Below are positions 1 to 12,103 of a stretch of 64,000 nt of DNA, in pieces. Every line of letters starts with the position of its first letter. Position 1 is the stretch's first letter. The stretch spans positions 2,046,001 through 2,110,000 of the forward strand of contig NZ_CP092427.2 of the NCBI RefSeq assembly GCF_022374875.2. The letters are read 5' to 3'. The stretch is from Mycolicibacterium rufum (GTDB lineage Bacteria > Actinomycetota > Actinomycetes > Mycobacteriales > Mycobacteriaceae). The notes beneath the pieces were generated by a model that made no database searches, was not told the origin of the DNA, and worked only from the letters and a program-made list of their open reading frames with translations. The position numbers and the translations under genes are program-made.

Positions 1-2216
<2,216 letters not shown>

Positions 2217-2220
<4 letters not shown>

Positions 2221-2906
2221 GCACCGATACAGCGGCCGACTTCGCTGCGTTTTCTGACCTGCCGCAGGTCGACCAGAGCGCGCGGCCCCCGCACCAGCGC
2301 CGACCCCGCTTCGACGGCGACGTCTCCGAACTGCCCGACCGCGCCTGCTGGGCGCTGCAGCACCTGCTGACCCGGCGCTACATCAGCGCCGAGTCCGACG
2401 CCGACATCTACGCGTGGGTGCTCGAGTACCGCCAGCAGCTGTCGGTCCGGCTGTCCGAACTCGATCTTTTGCTGCGGGTCGTCGACGGGACCGAGGTGGC
2501 GTTCGTGGAGCAGGCCCGCTACGAATCCGCCAAGGGCATCAAGCTTCTCCGGCGCGAGCCGCTGGGCACCTACGACTCGATCCTCGCGCTGCATCTGGCG
2601 CAGATGATGCGCGCCTCGGGCGGGCAGAGCGTGTTGATCTCCCGCGAGGAGATGCACGGCCTGTTCTCCGGTGTGCTCAACGATGTCGACCGCGACGCGG
2701 TGACGTTCGCCGGGCGCATCGACGCCGCGATCGCCCGCCTGACGGGTCTGGAGATCCTGCGGCGCAGCCGCGACGACGAGGACAGCTACACCATCAGCCC
2801 GGTGATCACCGCGGTGATGACGGCCAGCGTGATCACCGAGTTGCAGCAGCAGTTCGAGCTGTTGGCCACCGGCGGCGCGAGTACGCAGGAGACCCCTCGT
2901 GACTGA
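2217..2906 (+). CDS. jetB: JetB/MksE-like subunit (DUF4194)
   Basis: A 229-residue protein beginning at the GTG that overlaps the jetA stop codon; the reading frame is open further upstream but the overlap fixes the start. The middle part shows the pattern of DUF4194 proteins: [21 protein letters not shown], then [18 protein letters not shown] and [20 protein letters not shown]. Predicted all-helical with winged-helix character. In Wadjet/MksBEF complexes this KITE-type subunit dimerises and binds the kleisin JetA. It overlaps jetC by eight bases (GTGACTGA), as expected for fixed-stoichiometry complex members. Confidence 0.85.
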
Positions 2907-5900
2907 GCAGTTCCACCTGTCCCGGCTGCAGGTCATCAACTGGGGCGTGTTCGACGGGTACCACTCGATTCCGTTCAGCGAGGGCGGCGCGTTGATCGCC
3001 GGCGCCTCCGGCAGCGGCAAATCCTCACTGCTGGATGCCATTTCGCTCGGCTTCCTGCCGTTCAACCGGCGCAACTTCAACGCCTCGGGCGACAACACCG
3101 CGGCCGGGTCGAGCGCCGGCCGGCGCACCGTCGACAAGTACGTGCGCGGCGCGTGGGGTCAGCGCAGCGATGGCGGCACCAGCCGGGTGATGTATCTGCG
3201 CGGCGACGGGACGGCGTGGTCGGCGGTCGCGGTGACCTACGCCAGCGACAGCGGGCGCACCGTGACGGGGCTGGTGCTCAAGTGGCTGACCGGTGAGTCA
3301 CGCAACGACTCGTCGAGCCGGTTCGTGCTCGGCGACGGCGACCTCGGCATCGAGGACGTGTGCAACCGTTGGGCGGCAGGACGTTTCGACACCGGGGTGT
3401 TCAAGGAGGACCGGGGCGAGCGAAGCGACGGGAGAAGCCACGGCTGGCGGTTCACCACCAAGGTGGAGTCGCAGTACCTGGCCCAGCTGTACGCGACCAT
3501 CGGCATCCGTGCCTCCGACGCCGCTCAGCAGTTGCTCGGCAAGGCGAAGTCGCTCAAGAGCGTCGGCGGCCTCGAGCAGTTCGTGCGCGAGTTCATGCTC
3601 GACGAACCCGACAGCCTGGCGCGACTGCCCGAGGCGCTCAAGCAGATCGACCCGCTGGTGGAGGCCCGCGAACTGCTGGCGGTGGCGCAGAAGAAGCGCA
3701 AGATCCTCGGCGACATCGAGAAGATCCAGCAGCGCTACGCCTCGGAGTCCACCGATCTGGGCATCATCGATCTGGTCGACCTGCCGATGGTGCGCGCCTA
3801 CACCGATCACGTCCGACTCGCGCAGTGCCCGCCGCAGATCGCGCAACTCGACACCACCGTCGATCAGCTCGACAACGAGTACGAGGACGTCACCCGTGCG
3901 CTGAATCTGGCCAAGGCGGAAGCGGATTCGCTCAACGCGCAGATCAGCGGCACCAGCGCCAACATCGGGCCACTGCAGAGCCAGGTGACCGCCGCCGAGA
4001 CCGAGGCCGAGCAGGTGTCGCGCCGCCGCAGCGCCTACGAGGACCTGCTCGTCGCGCAGGACCTCGACGTGCCCGACAGCGCCGACGAGTTCTGGAACCT
4101 GCGCGAAGACCTGCTGAGCCAGGCCACCGAACTGCTCGCCAAGGTCGAGCGCCACCGCGAGGCGTCCACCGACGCCGAGTACGCCCAGAAGGCGGCCCGC
4201 ATCGCACGCGACGACGCGGCCAAGGAACTCAAGCGGGTCGAGCACGTCGGCTCGGCGCTGCCCGAATTCGCCCTGCTGATGCGCGACCAGATCTGCGCCG
4301 CCGTCGGCGTCGACGCCTCCGCGCTGCCCTACGTCGCCGAGCTGATGGATCTGCGCGCCGACCAGACGCGGTGGCGCACCGCGGTGGAGAAGGTGCTGCG
4401 CGGTGTCGGGCTGCGGCTGATGGTGCCCGACCAGCACTGGACGGCCGTGCTGACCTTCGTCAACGAGACGAACATGCGGGGACGGCTGGCGCTGCACCAC
4501 GTGCGGGCCAGGATGCTGGGCGCCGATCCGGTCGACCCCGAGCCGAACACGTTGGCGGGCAAGCTGTTCGCGGTCGACCCCGCGCATCCGTGCGCGGCCG
4601 AGGCCGTCGACGTCGTCACGGCCGCCGGCGACCACGTCTGCGTCGACACCCCGGAGGTGTTCGCGCGGTTCCGCCGCGCGGTCACGGACACCGGGCTCTA
4701 CAAGGACTCCGACCGGCTGGCCATCAAGGACGACCGCCGCCCGCTCAAGCAGTCGGAATACTTGTACCAGGGCGACGTGTCGGCGAAGATCAACGCGCTG
4801 ACCGTCGATCTGGCCGCGGCCGAGGAGGCCTACCAGAAGGCGCGGCGCACCGCCGACGACATCGCCGCGCAGCGCCAGCAGTGGCGCGACCGCGCGGCGG
4901 CGTGCAAGGCGATCTGCGAGCAGTTCCCGCAGTGGAGCCAGATCGACACCGAGACCGCCGACGGGCACGCCGACCGGCTGCGCGAACAGTACGAGCTGCT
5001 GCTCGCCGACAACCCCGACATCGAGGCGCTCAACGCGCGCGCCGACGAATGCTGGTCGCAGATCCAGAAACTGATGACACGGCGCGGCGCGATCCAGACC
5101 CGCCGCGACGATCTGGACGCCCGCCGCACCCGGCTGCTCGAGCTCTCGGAGCGGTTGTCCCCCGCGTTCGTGTCGGAGCCGCTGACCGAACTGCTGGACC
5201 GCTACGCCGGTCAGGTGCCGGTCGGGCTGGAGCTGCTGGACCCCGAACCGCACCGCGACGCGCTGTTCTCCGCGATCAAGAAGGAACGCGAACAGCTGCG
5301 GGAGAGCCGCCGCCGCTCCTACGACGAACTGGCCCGCATCCTCAACACGTTCGACACCGCGTTCCCCGACGCGATCCCGAACGATTCGGAGAATTTCGAC
5401 GAGCGGGTGCACGACTACGTCGCGCTGTGCCGGCACATTGACGAACGGGAACTGCCCGAGGCGTACGAGCGGATGATGCGTCTGGTCACCGAGCAGGCCC
5501 CGGACGCGATCCTGACGCTGCACCGGGTGGCCGAGCAGGAGGCGCGGCGCATCGCCGAGCAGATCGAACGCGTGAACACCGGGCTCGGCGCCGTGGAGTT
5601 CAACCGCGGTACCCGGCTGACGCTGCGGGCCACCCCGCGCAGCCTGACCGCGGTGTCGGAGCTGACGGAGATCGTGCGTGCCATCTCGCGGCGCATCGCC
5701 GAGGTGGGGCTGGGTGACAAGCAGGCGATCCTCGATCAATACGCCGACATCCTGCGGCTGCGCAATCGGCTGGCGTCGACGGCGCCGGAGGACAGGGCGT
5801 GGACCCGCGACGCGCTCGACGTCCGGAACCGGTTCACGTTCGACTGCGCCGAATGGGACGTGGCGTCCGACGAGCTGATCCGCACGCACAGCAACGCCGG

Positions 5901-6294
5901 CGACAACTCCGGCGGCGAGCAGGAGAAGCTGATGGCGTTCTGCTTGGCCGGTGCGCTCAGCTTCAACCTGGCAGCGCCCGAGAGCCGAGACAACAGGCCG
6001 GTGTTCGCCCAGTTGATGCTCGACGAGGCGTTCTCGAAGTCCGATCCGCAGTTCGCCCAGCAGGCGCTGCAGGCGTTCCGCAAGTTCGGGTTCCAGCTGG
6101 TGATCGTCGCGACGGTGCAGAACGCGACGACGATCCAGCCCTACATCGACAGCGTGGTGATGGTCAGCAAGACCGAGGCGACGGGCCGCAACGCGCGGCC
6201 GGTGGCGACGGTGGCCACCCGGTCGATCTCGGAGTTCACCGAGCTGCGCCACCAGATGCGATCCAGCGAAAAAGTGCCTGCGCTGGCGCGCTGA
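2899..6294 (+). CDS. jetC: JetC/MksB-like SMC ATPase
   Basis: A 1131-residue SMC/Rad50-like ATPase. The Walker A motif GASGSGKSS lies at residues 35-43, long coiled-coil arms flank a hinge-like globular region around residues 450-620, the ABC signature NSGGEQEK is near residue 1003, and the Walker B motif [12 protein letters not shown] centres on D1042-E1043. The layout matches JetC of Wadjet type I and MksB. In Wadjet this motor extrudes DNA loops and the separate nuclease JetD cuts small circular plasmids; in MksBEF it acts on chromosome organisation. No JetD (DUF3322/DUF2220) gene follows: the next gene, 142 bp downstream, is an ABC-transporter lipoprotein. A 1000-residue minus-strand frame over this gene is a compositional shadow. 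Confidence 0.92.
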   Translation: MTEQFHLSRLQVINWGVFDGYHSIPFSEGGALIAGASGSGKSSLLDAISLGFLPFNRRNFNASGDNTAAGSSAGRRTVDKYVRGAWGQRSDGGTSRVMYLRGDGTAWSAVAVTYASDSGRTVTGLVLKWLTGESRNDSSSRFVLGDGDLGIEDVCNRWAAGRFDTGVFKEDRGERSDGRSHGWRFTTKVESQYLAQLYATIGIRASDAAQQLLGKAKSLKSVGGLEQFVREFMLDEPDSLARLPEALKQIDPLVEARELLAVAQKKRKILGDIEKIQQRYASESTDLGIIDLVDLPMVRAYTDHVRLAQCPPQIAQLDTTVDQLDNEYEDVTRALNLAKAEADSLNAQISGTSANIGPLQSQVTAAETEAEQVSRRRSAYEDLLVAQDLDVPDSADEFWNLREDLLSQATELLAKVERHREASTDAEYAQKAARIARDDAAKELKRVEHVGSALPEFALLMRDQICAAVGVDASALPYVAELMDLRADQTRWRTAVEKVLRGVGLRLMVPDQHWTAVLTFVNETNMRGRLALHHVRARMLGADPVDPEPNTLAGKLFAVDPAHPCAAEAVDVVTAAGDHVCVDTPEVFARFRRAVTDTGLYKDSDRLAIKDDRRPLKQSEYLYQGDVSAKINALTVDLAAAEEAYQKARRTADDIAAQRQQWRDRAAACKAICEQFPQWSQIDTETADGHADRLREQYELLLADNPDIEALNARADECWSQIQKLMTRRGAIQTRRDDLDARRTRLLELSERLSPAFVSEPLTELLDRYAGQVPVGLELLDPEPHRDALFSAIKKEREQLRESRRRSYDELARILNTFDTAFPDAIPNDSENFDERVHDYVALCRHIDERELPEAYERMMRLVTEQAPDAILTLHRVAEQEARRIAEQIERVNTGLGAVEFNRGTRLTLRATPRSLTAVSELTEIVRAISRRIAEVGLGDKQAILDQYADILRLRNRLASTAPEDRAWTRDALDVRNRFTFDCAEWDVASDELIRTHSNAGDNSGGEQEKLMAFCLAGALSFNLAAPESRDNRPVFAQLMLDEAFSKSDPQFAQQALQAFRKFGFQLVIVATVQNATTIQPYIDSVVMVSKTEATGRNARPVATVATRSISEFTELRHQMRSSEKVPALAR

Positions 6295-6319
6295 GCCCAC
6301 GCCGAAAGCGGCGCGGGCT
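6294..6319 (+). terminator. Stem-loop after jetC, probable terminator
   Basis: Immediately after the jetC stop an 11-bp stem (AGCCCACGCCG at 6294-6304 against CGGCGCGGGCT at 6309-6319, one A-C mismatch) closes an AAAG tetraloop. There is no run of T after it, which is common for mycobacterial terminator-like hairpins. It separates the SMC operon from the transporter operon. Confidence 0.55.
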
Positions 6320-6357
6320 GCCGGATCGAGATTTCACACCGGCGTAACGCCGCAGCC

Positions 6358-6386
6358 TTGACCCTAACTATTTTATATTCTATACC
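6358..6386 (+). promoter_or_regulatory. Probable sigma-A-type promoter with operator-like AT-rich core
   Basis: TTGACC (6358-6363), a 17-bp spacer and TATACC (6381-6386) form a plausible -35/-10 pair upstream of the lipoprotein gene at 6437. The spacer and -10 carry TTATATTCTAT (6373-6383), whose exact reverse complement lies in the divergent promoter region at 14825-14835. AT-rich stretches are rare in this window, so the shared sequence may be an operator rather than only core promoter sequence. Confidence 0.5.
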
Positions 6387-6436
6387 TGAGCCAGTGCTGT
6401 TTCCCGGCTGCACGATCCGGACCAGAGGAGGCTCTC

Positions 6437-7336
6437 GTGCACATTCCCCAGATGGTGGCCATCGCCGTCACCGCCGCCGCACTCGCCGTGGGCGTCAGCG
6501 CCTGCTCGGAGGAGGAATCCGCGAACAACGCGGCGACCAGCGACCTCGCGATCGACAAATCCACGTGCGACACCTTGGCGGCGAAGTACCCCGGACTCAA
6601 AGACAAGACGCTGACGGTGGGCATCTCCCCCGCGCCCGCGAACTACTCGGCCTCGGACCCGAAGAACCCCGCCAACGTCATCGGCATCGAACCGGACCTG
6701 CTCAACGCCGCCGGGCAGTGTCTCGGGTTCCGCACCACCTACTCCAAGCTGGACTTCGCCGGGCTGGTGCCGGCGCTGCAGTCCGGCCGCGTCGACCTGG
6801 TGGCCGCCGGGATGTACTCCTCGGAGGAACGGGTCAAGCAGGTCGACTTCGTGAACTACATGAAGGCCAGTGAGGCTTCCCTGGTCGCCGCCGGCAACCC
6901 GAAGAACATCAAGGCCCTCGGTGACATCTGCGGTGTCACCGCCGCGCTCGTGGTCGGCACCGTGGAGAACGCGATCTTCGACAAGCAGAGCAAGGAGTGC
7001 GAAGCCGGCGGGAAGCCGGCGCTCAAGACGCTGAACTTCCCGAGCATCGACCGCGCCCAGAGCGCCCTGGCCCAGGGTGAGGCCGACATCGTCCTCACCG
7101 ACGCGGGGGTCGCCGCCTATCTGGCCGAAAGGAACCCCGACAAGCTGGCCGTCGGCTTCCAGCTCCCGACCGACTTCGACTTCGGGTTCGGGGTGAACAA
7201 GAAGGCGACCGAGTTGCGGGACGGGCTGAACGCGGCCCTCGGGCAGATGTACGCCGACGGCGGCCTGCAGAAGGCCATGAAGCGCTGGGGCTTCTCCGAA
7301 AGCCAGGAGCTGCAACCCGCCGTCGTCACCAGCTAG
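6437..7336 (+). CDS. Amino-acid ABC transporter substrate-binding lipoprotein (SBP_bac_3)
   Basis: A 299-residue exported solute-binding protein starting at GTG 6437 with an AGAGGAG site at 6424-6430. The N-terminus has a hydrophobic signal ending in the lipobox VSAC, so Cys is predicted to be lipid-modified and the protein anchored outside the cytoplasmic membrane. The body shows family-3 solute-binding features: a first strand ending in an aromatic/acidic pocket ([19 protein letters not shown]), [20 protein letters not shown], and a C-terminal [20 protein letters not shown]. This family binds polar or charged amino acids. It is directly followed (10 bp) by the fused permease-ATPase, so together they make a complete importer. 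Confidence 0.9.
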   Translation: MHIPQMVAIAVTAAALAVGVSACSEEESANNAATSDLAIDKSTCDTLAAKYPGLKDKTLTVGISPAPANYSASDPKNPANVIGIEPDLLNAAGQCLGFRTTYSKLDFAGLVPALQSGRVDLVAAGMYSSEERVKQVDFVNYMKASEASLVAAGNPKNIKALGDICGVTAALVVGTVENAIFDKQSKECEAGGKPALKTLNFPSIDRAQSALAQGEADIVLTDAGVAAYLAERNPDKLAVGFQLPTDFDFGFGVNKKATELRDGLNAALGQMYADGGLQKAMKRWGFSESQELQPAVVTS

Positions 7337-7346
7337 AGGAGCCGAC

Positions 7347-8984
7347 ATGACGGAATTCCTGCACTACCTGGTCGACCCCTTCCTGTGGCGTGGCCTGGTG
7401 GTGGCCATCCAGATCACCGCTGTCTCCATGGCGCTCGCTCTGGTCCTCGGGCTGCTGCTGGCCCTGATGCGGGAGTCGCGGCACGCCGTGCTCCGGTTGC
7501 CCGCCGCGTTCTACACATGGCTGATGCGCGGCACACCGCTGCTGCTGCAACTGGTCTTCCTCTACACGGCACTGCCCAGCCTGGGATTCAGTCTCGGGCC
7601 GGTCGTCACCGCGATGATCGGGTTCACGATGAACGAGGCCGCCTTCTCCGGCGAGATCATCCGGGGCGGTATCACGTCGGTGGGCAAATCCCAAGTGGTG
7701 GCGGCGAGTTCGCTCGGCATGGGGCCGGTCCTGACGCTGCGGCGCGTGATCATGCCGCAGGCGCTGCGCGCCATCGTGCCCGCGCTCGGCAACAACGCGA
7801 TCTCGATGCTCAAGTTCACGTCGCTCGCCTCGGTCATCGCCGTCAACGAGCTCACGCTGCGGTCCCAGACCATCGTGGCGACGAACTTCGAGTTCTTCCC
7901 CGTGTTCCTCGCCGCCGGCGCGATGTACCTCGCGGCGACGACCGTGATGGGCTTCGGCCAGTCGGCACTCGAACGCAAGTTCGCGCTCGACCGGCCCACC
8001 ACCCCGCAGGCCGGGTTCTTCGCCCGCGCGGTCGGGCTGCCCCGGCGCCGCCCGAAGGGCGGGGCGGCGACCACACCGGAACCGTCGCCGCCGGTCCCGG
8101 CCGACCCCCCGTCCGACGCGGGCGCTGCGGCACCGGCACCCGAGACCGCGGGCGTCGCCGATCTGATCGCCCGCCAGGCGACGGCCCCGTCCGAGAGCTC
8201 GGGTGACAGCACGCATTTCGTCTCGTGCCGCAACGTGCACAAGGCCTACGAGGGACGCCAGATCCTGACCGGAGTGGACCTCGACGTGCAGCAGGGTGAG
8301 GTCGTCGTGCTGATGGGGCCCAGCGGGTCCGGCAAGAGCACCCTGCTGCGCCTGATCAACCACCTCGAGGACGTCGACGACGGCGAGGTGCTCGTCGACG
8401 GACGCCACGTCGGCTACGAGCTCAAGGACGGCGCCCTGCGGCCGGTGTCACGGCTCGCGCAGGCGCGGGCCGAGGCACGCATCGGCATGGTGTTCCAGCA
8501 CTTCAACCTCTTCGACCATCTCACCGTGCTCGACAACATCAGCATCGCGCCGATGCGGGTATACGGCCGGGACCAGACGGAGACCAAGGAGCTGGCGTTG
8601 GCGCTGCTGCGCGACGTGGGTCTGGAACAGCACGCCCACCACCTGCCCCACCGCCTCTCGGGGGGGCAGCAGCAGCGGGTCGCGATCGCGCGTGCCCTGG
8701 CGATCCAGCCCAAGCTGATGCTCTTCGACGAGCCCACCTCGGCCCTGGATCCCGAGCTGGTCGGCGAAGTGCTGCAGGTGATCCGGCGGCTCGCGGAGGC
8801 CGGGATGACGATGCTCGTGGTGACCCACGAGGTGCGCTTCGCCCGTGAGGTCGCCGACCGCGTCGTGTTCATGGACGGCGGCAAGGTCGTCGAGCAGGGC
8901 ACGCCGCAGGACGTGCTCGACCGTCCGTCGCACCCGCGCACCCAGCGGTTCCTCAATCTCGTCGCTCAGACCGAAGGTGTCTGA
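7347..8984 (+). CDS. Fused amino-acid ABC transporter permease and ATP-binding protein
   Basis: A 545-residue fusion. Residues 1-220 form a polar-amino-acid permease with several membrane spans and the EAA-loop-like stretch [20 protein letters not shown]. Residues about 221-285 are a Pro/Ala-rich linker. Residues 290-545 are an ATPase with Walker [10 protein letters not shown], signature [15 protein letters not shown], Walker [15 protein letters not shown] and the switch His in VVTHE. Permease and ATPase of this family are usually separate genes; the fused form gives a two-protein importer with the lipoprotein upstream. The substrate is probably an amino acid or a conjugate, judged from family and neighbours. 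The linker makes a sequencing fusion unlikely because the frame is intact throughout. Confidence 0.93.
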   Translation: MTEFLHYLVDPFLWRGLVVAIQITAVSMALALVLGLLLALMRESRHAVLRLPAAFYTWLMRGTPLLLQLVFLYTALPSLGFSLGPVVTAMIGFTMNEAAFSGEIIRGGITSVGKSQVVAASSLGMGPVLTLRRVIMPQALRAIVPALGNNAISMLKFTSLASVIAVNELTLRSQTIVATNFEFFPVFLAAGAMYLAATTVMGFGQSALERKFALDRPTTPQAGFFARAVGLPRRRPKGGAATTPEPSPPVPADPPSDAGAAAPAPETAGVADLIARQATAPSESSGDSTHFVSCRNVHKAYEGRQILTGVDLDVQQGEVVVLMGPSGSGKSTLLRLINHLEDVDDGEVLVDGRHVGYELKDGALRPVSRLAQARAEARIGMVFQHFNLFDHLTVLDNISIAPMRVYGRDQTETKELALALLRDVGLEQHAHHLPHRLSGGQQQRVAIARALAIQPKLMLFDEPTSALDPELVGEVLQVIRRLAEAGMTMLVVTHEVRFAREVADRVVFMDGGKVVEQGTPQDVLDRPSHPRTQRFLNLVAQTEGV

Positions 8985-9026
8985 CGACCCCGCCGTGTTC
9001 CCCGTAGAGTCAGATCGGAGCCGTTC

Positions 9027-10481
9027 ATGTCCCGTGCCACCCCACCCCGCGTCGCGATCATCGGCGCCGGTTTCGCCGGCATCGTGGTCGCGATCAAGCT
9101 GCAGCGGGCCGGGATCGATCACGTCATCTTCGAGCGGTCCGAGGGTGTCGGCGGAACCTGGTGGGACAACCGGTATCCGGGGGCGGAGACCGACGCCGCG
9201 TCCCATCTGTACGCCTACTCGTTCGCGCCGTACGACTGGAGCCGCACGCACGTGCGCCGCGCCGAGATCCAGCAGTACCTCGAGCACGTCGCCGAGTCGT
9301 TCGGGGTGATGGACTCCATCCGGTTCAAGGAGACGGTCGAAGCCGTGACGTGGGACGACGCGTCCCACGAGTACGTGGTGCGAACCGCCGCCGGCGAGCA
9401 CGAGCGCTTCGCGTTCGTGGTCTCCTGCGTGGGACTGTTCGCGGCGCCGAAGTACCCCGACTGGCCGGGCCTGGAGGACTTCGCCGGCGAGGTGGTGCAC
9501 ACCGCCGAATGGGATGAGGCGCTGGACATCTCGGGCAAGAAGATCGCGGTGGTCGGAACCGGTTCCAGCGCAGCGCAAGTGGTGCCGACGGTCGCCCCCC
9601 AGGCGGAGTCCGTGACGGTGTATCAACGCCAACCCGGTTGGGTGCTGCCCAAGGGGGACCGGGACTTCGCCCCGTGGGAGAGGCGGCTCTTCGCCTGGTC
9701 ACTCACCCAGCGGCTCAACCGGATTCGCCTCTATGTCCGGCAGGAGCGCCGGGAGTGGCACGGCGCGGTGTTCCGGCCGGGCAGCCGGATGAACCGGCGC
9801 TGGGAGACCAAGGCCAGGCGCTACGTGGCCGAGGTGTTCGCCGACCGCCCCGATCTCGCCGAGGCGCTGACCCCCGACTACGCGTTCGCCGGGAAGCGCA
9901 CCGTGGTCTCGAGCGACTTCTACCCGTCGCTGCTGCGCGACGACGTGCACCTCGTCCCCAAGGCGGTGGTCTCCTGCACCAGCACCGGGATCATCGACAG
10001 CGACGGCGTCGAGCGCGACGCCGACGTGCTGGTGCTGGCGACCGGCTACGTGGCGACGCGGTTCCTCTCCTCGCTGCAGATCACCGGAAGGGACGGCAGG
10101 GATCTGAGCACGGTGTGGGGTCCCGATCCCTACGCGCTGGCGGGGCTGATGGTCCCGGGCTTCCCGAACTTCTTCATCATGTACGGGCCCAACACCAACG
10201 GCGGTCTCACCGTCTCGAATTTCGAGCACGAGGCGGACTTCATCGTGCACCAGATCCGGCGCGTCCTGACGAGGGGCAAGTCTCAGGTCGACGCCCGCGA
10301 ACGGGTCGTCGACGTCTACAACCGGTGGGTGCAGCACCGCATCAGCAGCACCGCCTGGGTCGACGGCAGCAACTACTTCGCCTCCTCGACGGGCCGGATC
10401 GTCACCCAGTGGCCCGAAGGCGCCGCGGTCTACGCGCTGCTGCTGCTGGCGCTGCGGCGGCTGGGTACCCGCGTGTCGTGA
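9027..10481 (+). CDS. Flavin-containing monooxygenase, Baeyer-Villiger type
   Basis: A 484-residue two-dinucleotide-fold flavoprotein. The FAD-binding GAGFAG is near residue 13, the block GVGGTWWDNRYPGAETDAAS follows, the BVMO fingerprint F-x-G-x3-H-x3-W is present as FAGEVVHTAEW near residue 153, and a second nucleotide fold GTGSSA near residue 180 would bind NADPH. Enzymes with this fingerprint insert oxygen next to a carbonyl or hydroxylate N/S atoms using NADPH and O2. It sits 42 bp after the transporter and 13 bp before a metallo-hydrolase; a lactone or ester product opened by that hydrolase would fit, but this is inference. Confidence 0.88.
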   Translation: MSRATPPRVAIIGAGFAGIVVAIKLQRAGIDHVIFERSEGVGGTWWDNRYPGAETDAASHLYAYSFAPYDWSRTHVRRAEIQQYLEHVAESFGVMDSIRFKETVEAVTWDDASHEYVVRTAAGEHERFAFVVSCVGLFAAPKYPDWPGLEDFAGEVVHTAEWDEALDISGKKIAVVGTGSSAAQVVPTVAPQAESVTVYQRQPGWVLPKGDRDFAPWERRLFAWSLTQRLNRIRLYVRQERREWHGAVFRPGSRMNRRWETKARRYVAEVFADRPDLAEALTPDYAFAGKRTVVSSDFYPSLLRDDVHLVPKAVVSCTSTGIIDSDGVERDADVLVLATGYVATRFLSSLQITGRDGRDLSTVWGPDPYALAGLMVPGFPNFFIMYGPNTNGGLTVSNFEHEADFIVHQIRRVLTRGKSQVDARERVVDVYNRWVQHRISSTAWVDGSNYFASSTGRIVTQWPEGAAVYALLLLALRRLGTRVS

Positions 10482-10494
10482 GGGAGTCACGAGG

Positions 10495-11358
10495 ATGAGC
10501 GGTCGGGCAGCACGGATGTTCCTGCTGCAGTACGGCGCGGAGCGGGTGCCCCGATCGCTGTCGCTGCGCGGCGGAACCTCCGACCTCGGCTGGGAGCCGC
10601 TGTACGGGGTGCTGGTCGACACCGCAGAGGGCTGGGTGCTGTTCGACACCGGGATGGGCCGCGACGCCCTCGACGCCGACGAGACGCAGGACAGCTACCG
10701 GGCCGCCGCGGTCGACGCCGGGGCCGATCCCGACCACCCCACGTGGTCGCTGCACCCCTCCCCGCCGGATCCCGCCCGCTGGAACTGGGGGCTCGACGGT
10801 GATCCGCTGGCCGCCGCGCTGTCCGCCGTCGGTCTCGCCGTCGGTGATCTCAGCCTGGCCGTGATCAGCCACCTGCACCTGGATCATTCCGGGGGTATCC
10901 CGCTGCTCGCCGAGGCCGGCGTTCCGGTGGCGATCCACCGGGCGGAGCTGGATTTCGCGCGCAGCGGCGCGGCGGTGTTCGAGGAGGGCTTCCGCGCCGA
11001 GGACTGGTCCGATCCACAGACCCGGTGGCGGCCTCTCGACGGCGACACCGATGTCGCACCCGGGGTCACCGTGCTGACCACTCCCGGCCACACACCGGGC
11101 CACGTCTCCCTCCGGGTCGAGCTGCCCGGCACCGGCACGTGGCTGTTCGCCGCCGACGCCGCCGACCTCGGACAGAACCTGCTCGACCGGGTGCCGTGCG
11201 GCTACTGCGCCGGCGGCTCGGCCGCCGACGAGGCGGCGGCGTCCGCATCGCTGCAGCGGCTTCTCGCCGACGCCGCGGAGCACGACGCGCGGCTGATCCC
11301 CGGCCACGACCAGTTGGTGCTCAACGCGATCCGGCATCCGCCGGGCGGCCACCGCTGA
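10495..11358 (+). CDS. Metallo-beta-lactamase-fold hydrolase (lactonase-like)
   Basis: A 287-residue MBL-fold protein with the metal-binding motif H126-L-H128-L-D130-H131 (SHLHLDHSGG), a later GHTPGH histidine, an Asp in FAADAADLG and the final PGHD histidine, i.e. a full dinuclear zinc site. The sequence style is that of N-acyl-homoserine-lactonase-like hydrolases, but the natural substrate is more likely a catabolic lactone or ester, since it follows the Baeyer-Villiger-type enzyme. It is the last gene of the 6437-11358 unit and ends 4 bp from the convergent GntR gene. Confidence 0.88.
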   Translation: MSGRAARMFLLQYGAERVPRSLSLRGGTSDLGWEPLYGVLVDTAEGWVLFDTGMGRDALDADETQDSYRAAAVDAGADPDHPTWSLHPSPPDPARWNWGLDGDPLAAALSAVGLAVGDLSLAVISHLHLDHSGGIPLLAEAGVPVAIHRAELDFARSGAAVFEEGFRAEDWSDPQTRWRPLDGDTDVAPGVTVLTTPGHTPGHVSLRVELPGTGTWLFAADAADLGQNLLDRVPCGYCAGGSAADEAAASASLQRLLADAAEHDARLIPGHDQLVLNAIRHPPGGHR

Positions 11359-11362
11359 CGCG

Positions 11363-12016
11363 TCAGCGGTTGAACAGCAGCGCGGCCACCGCGGTGCCGG
11401 TGTCCTCGATGTGCTGGTGCGCGACACGCTCGGCGGCGTCGGCGTCCTGCGCCCGCACGTGCTCGAGCACCGCTTCGTGGACGTGCCGCCAGTCCTCGCC
11501 GAGTTCGTGTTCGACGGTCGAGAAGTAGAAGCGGGCGCGCTTCTCCAACGCGGCGGACGTGGTGGCCAGCACCGAGTTCTTCGCGGCCGCCCGCAGCGCG
11601 GCGTAGAAGCCGGCGCCGGTGGCGGGCGCATCGCTGGCCTCGCTGCTTTCTTGGATGCGGGCGGCGAGCTGCTCGAGGTCGGCGTCGGTGCGGCGCAGCG
11701 CGGCCCAGCGGGCGACCAGTCCTTCGACCACCGCGCGGAATTCGAACAGCTCGTCGAGTTCCTCGGCGGTGCGCTCCCGGACGTGGACGCCGTGGCGCGG
11801 CTTGATGTCCACCCAGCCGGCCTCGTGCAGGGACCGCAGGGCCTCGCGGACGGGGATGCGGCTCATGCCGAACTGGGCCGCCAACACGTCGGCGTGGATG
11901 CGTTCACCGGGCTTGAGTTCACCGGCGATGATCGCGGACTCGAGCGCATCGTGCACGCGGGTGGTCAGCGTGGCGTTCGCTGGGAACGCGGGCACCAACG
12001 GTGAAGGGCTGCTCAC
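11363..12016 (-). CDS. GntR-family (FCD subgroup) transcriptional regulator
   Basis: A 217-residue regulator from GTG 12016 (AGGACAGGACC upstream); the frame is open to 12064 but that extension lacks family resemblance. The N-terminal winged helix carries ESAIIAGELKPGERIHADVL and GMSRIPVREALRSL, the hallmark of FCD-type GntR proteins. The C-terminal helical domain has R and H residues typical of the FCD metal/ligand pocket (AVVEGLVARWAA, HEAVLEHVRAQDADAAERV). It is the third gene of the ggt-M20-GntR unit and probably represses the surrounding catabolic genes in response to a carboxylate or amino-acid ligand. A GTATAC palindrome at 12075-12080, about 60 bp upstream, resembles the core of many FCD-GntR operators. 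Confidence 0.9.
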   Translation of the reverse strand: MSSPSPLVPAFPANATLTTRVHDALESAIIAGELKPGERIHADVLAAQFGMSRIPVREALRSLHEAGWVDIKPRHGVHVRERTAEELDELFEFRAVVEGLVARWAALRRTDADLEQLAARIQESSEASDAPATGAGFYAALRAAAKNSVLATTSAALEKRARFYFSTVEHELGEDWRHVHEAVLEHVRAQDADAAERVAHQHIEDTGTAVAALLFNR

Positions 12017-12103
12017 GACGGTCCTGTCCTGTTGTCTCGGGTCGCTCGGCGCCTGCCGAACCACTGGTGATGAAGTATACGAAGCAGCGGTGATGTCCCT
12101 GCC

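Noticed and set aside
3298..6300. 1000-residue open frame on the minus strand over jetC
   Set aside because: Arg/Leu/Val/His-rich translation with no family pattern, fully antisense to an SMC ATPase with clear motifs; typical high-GC shadow.
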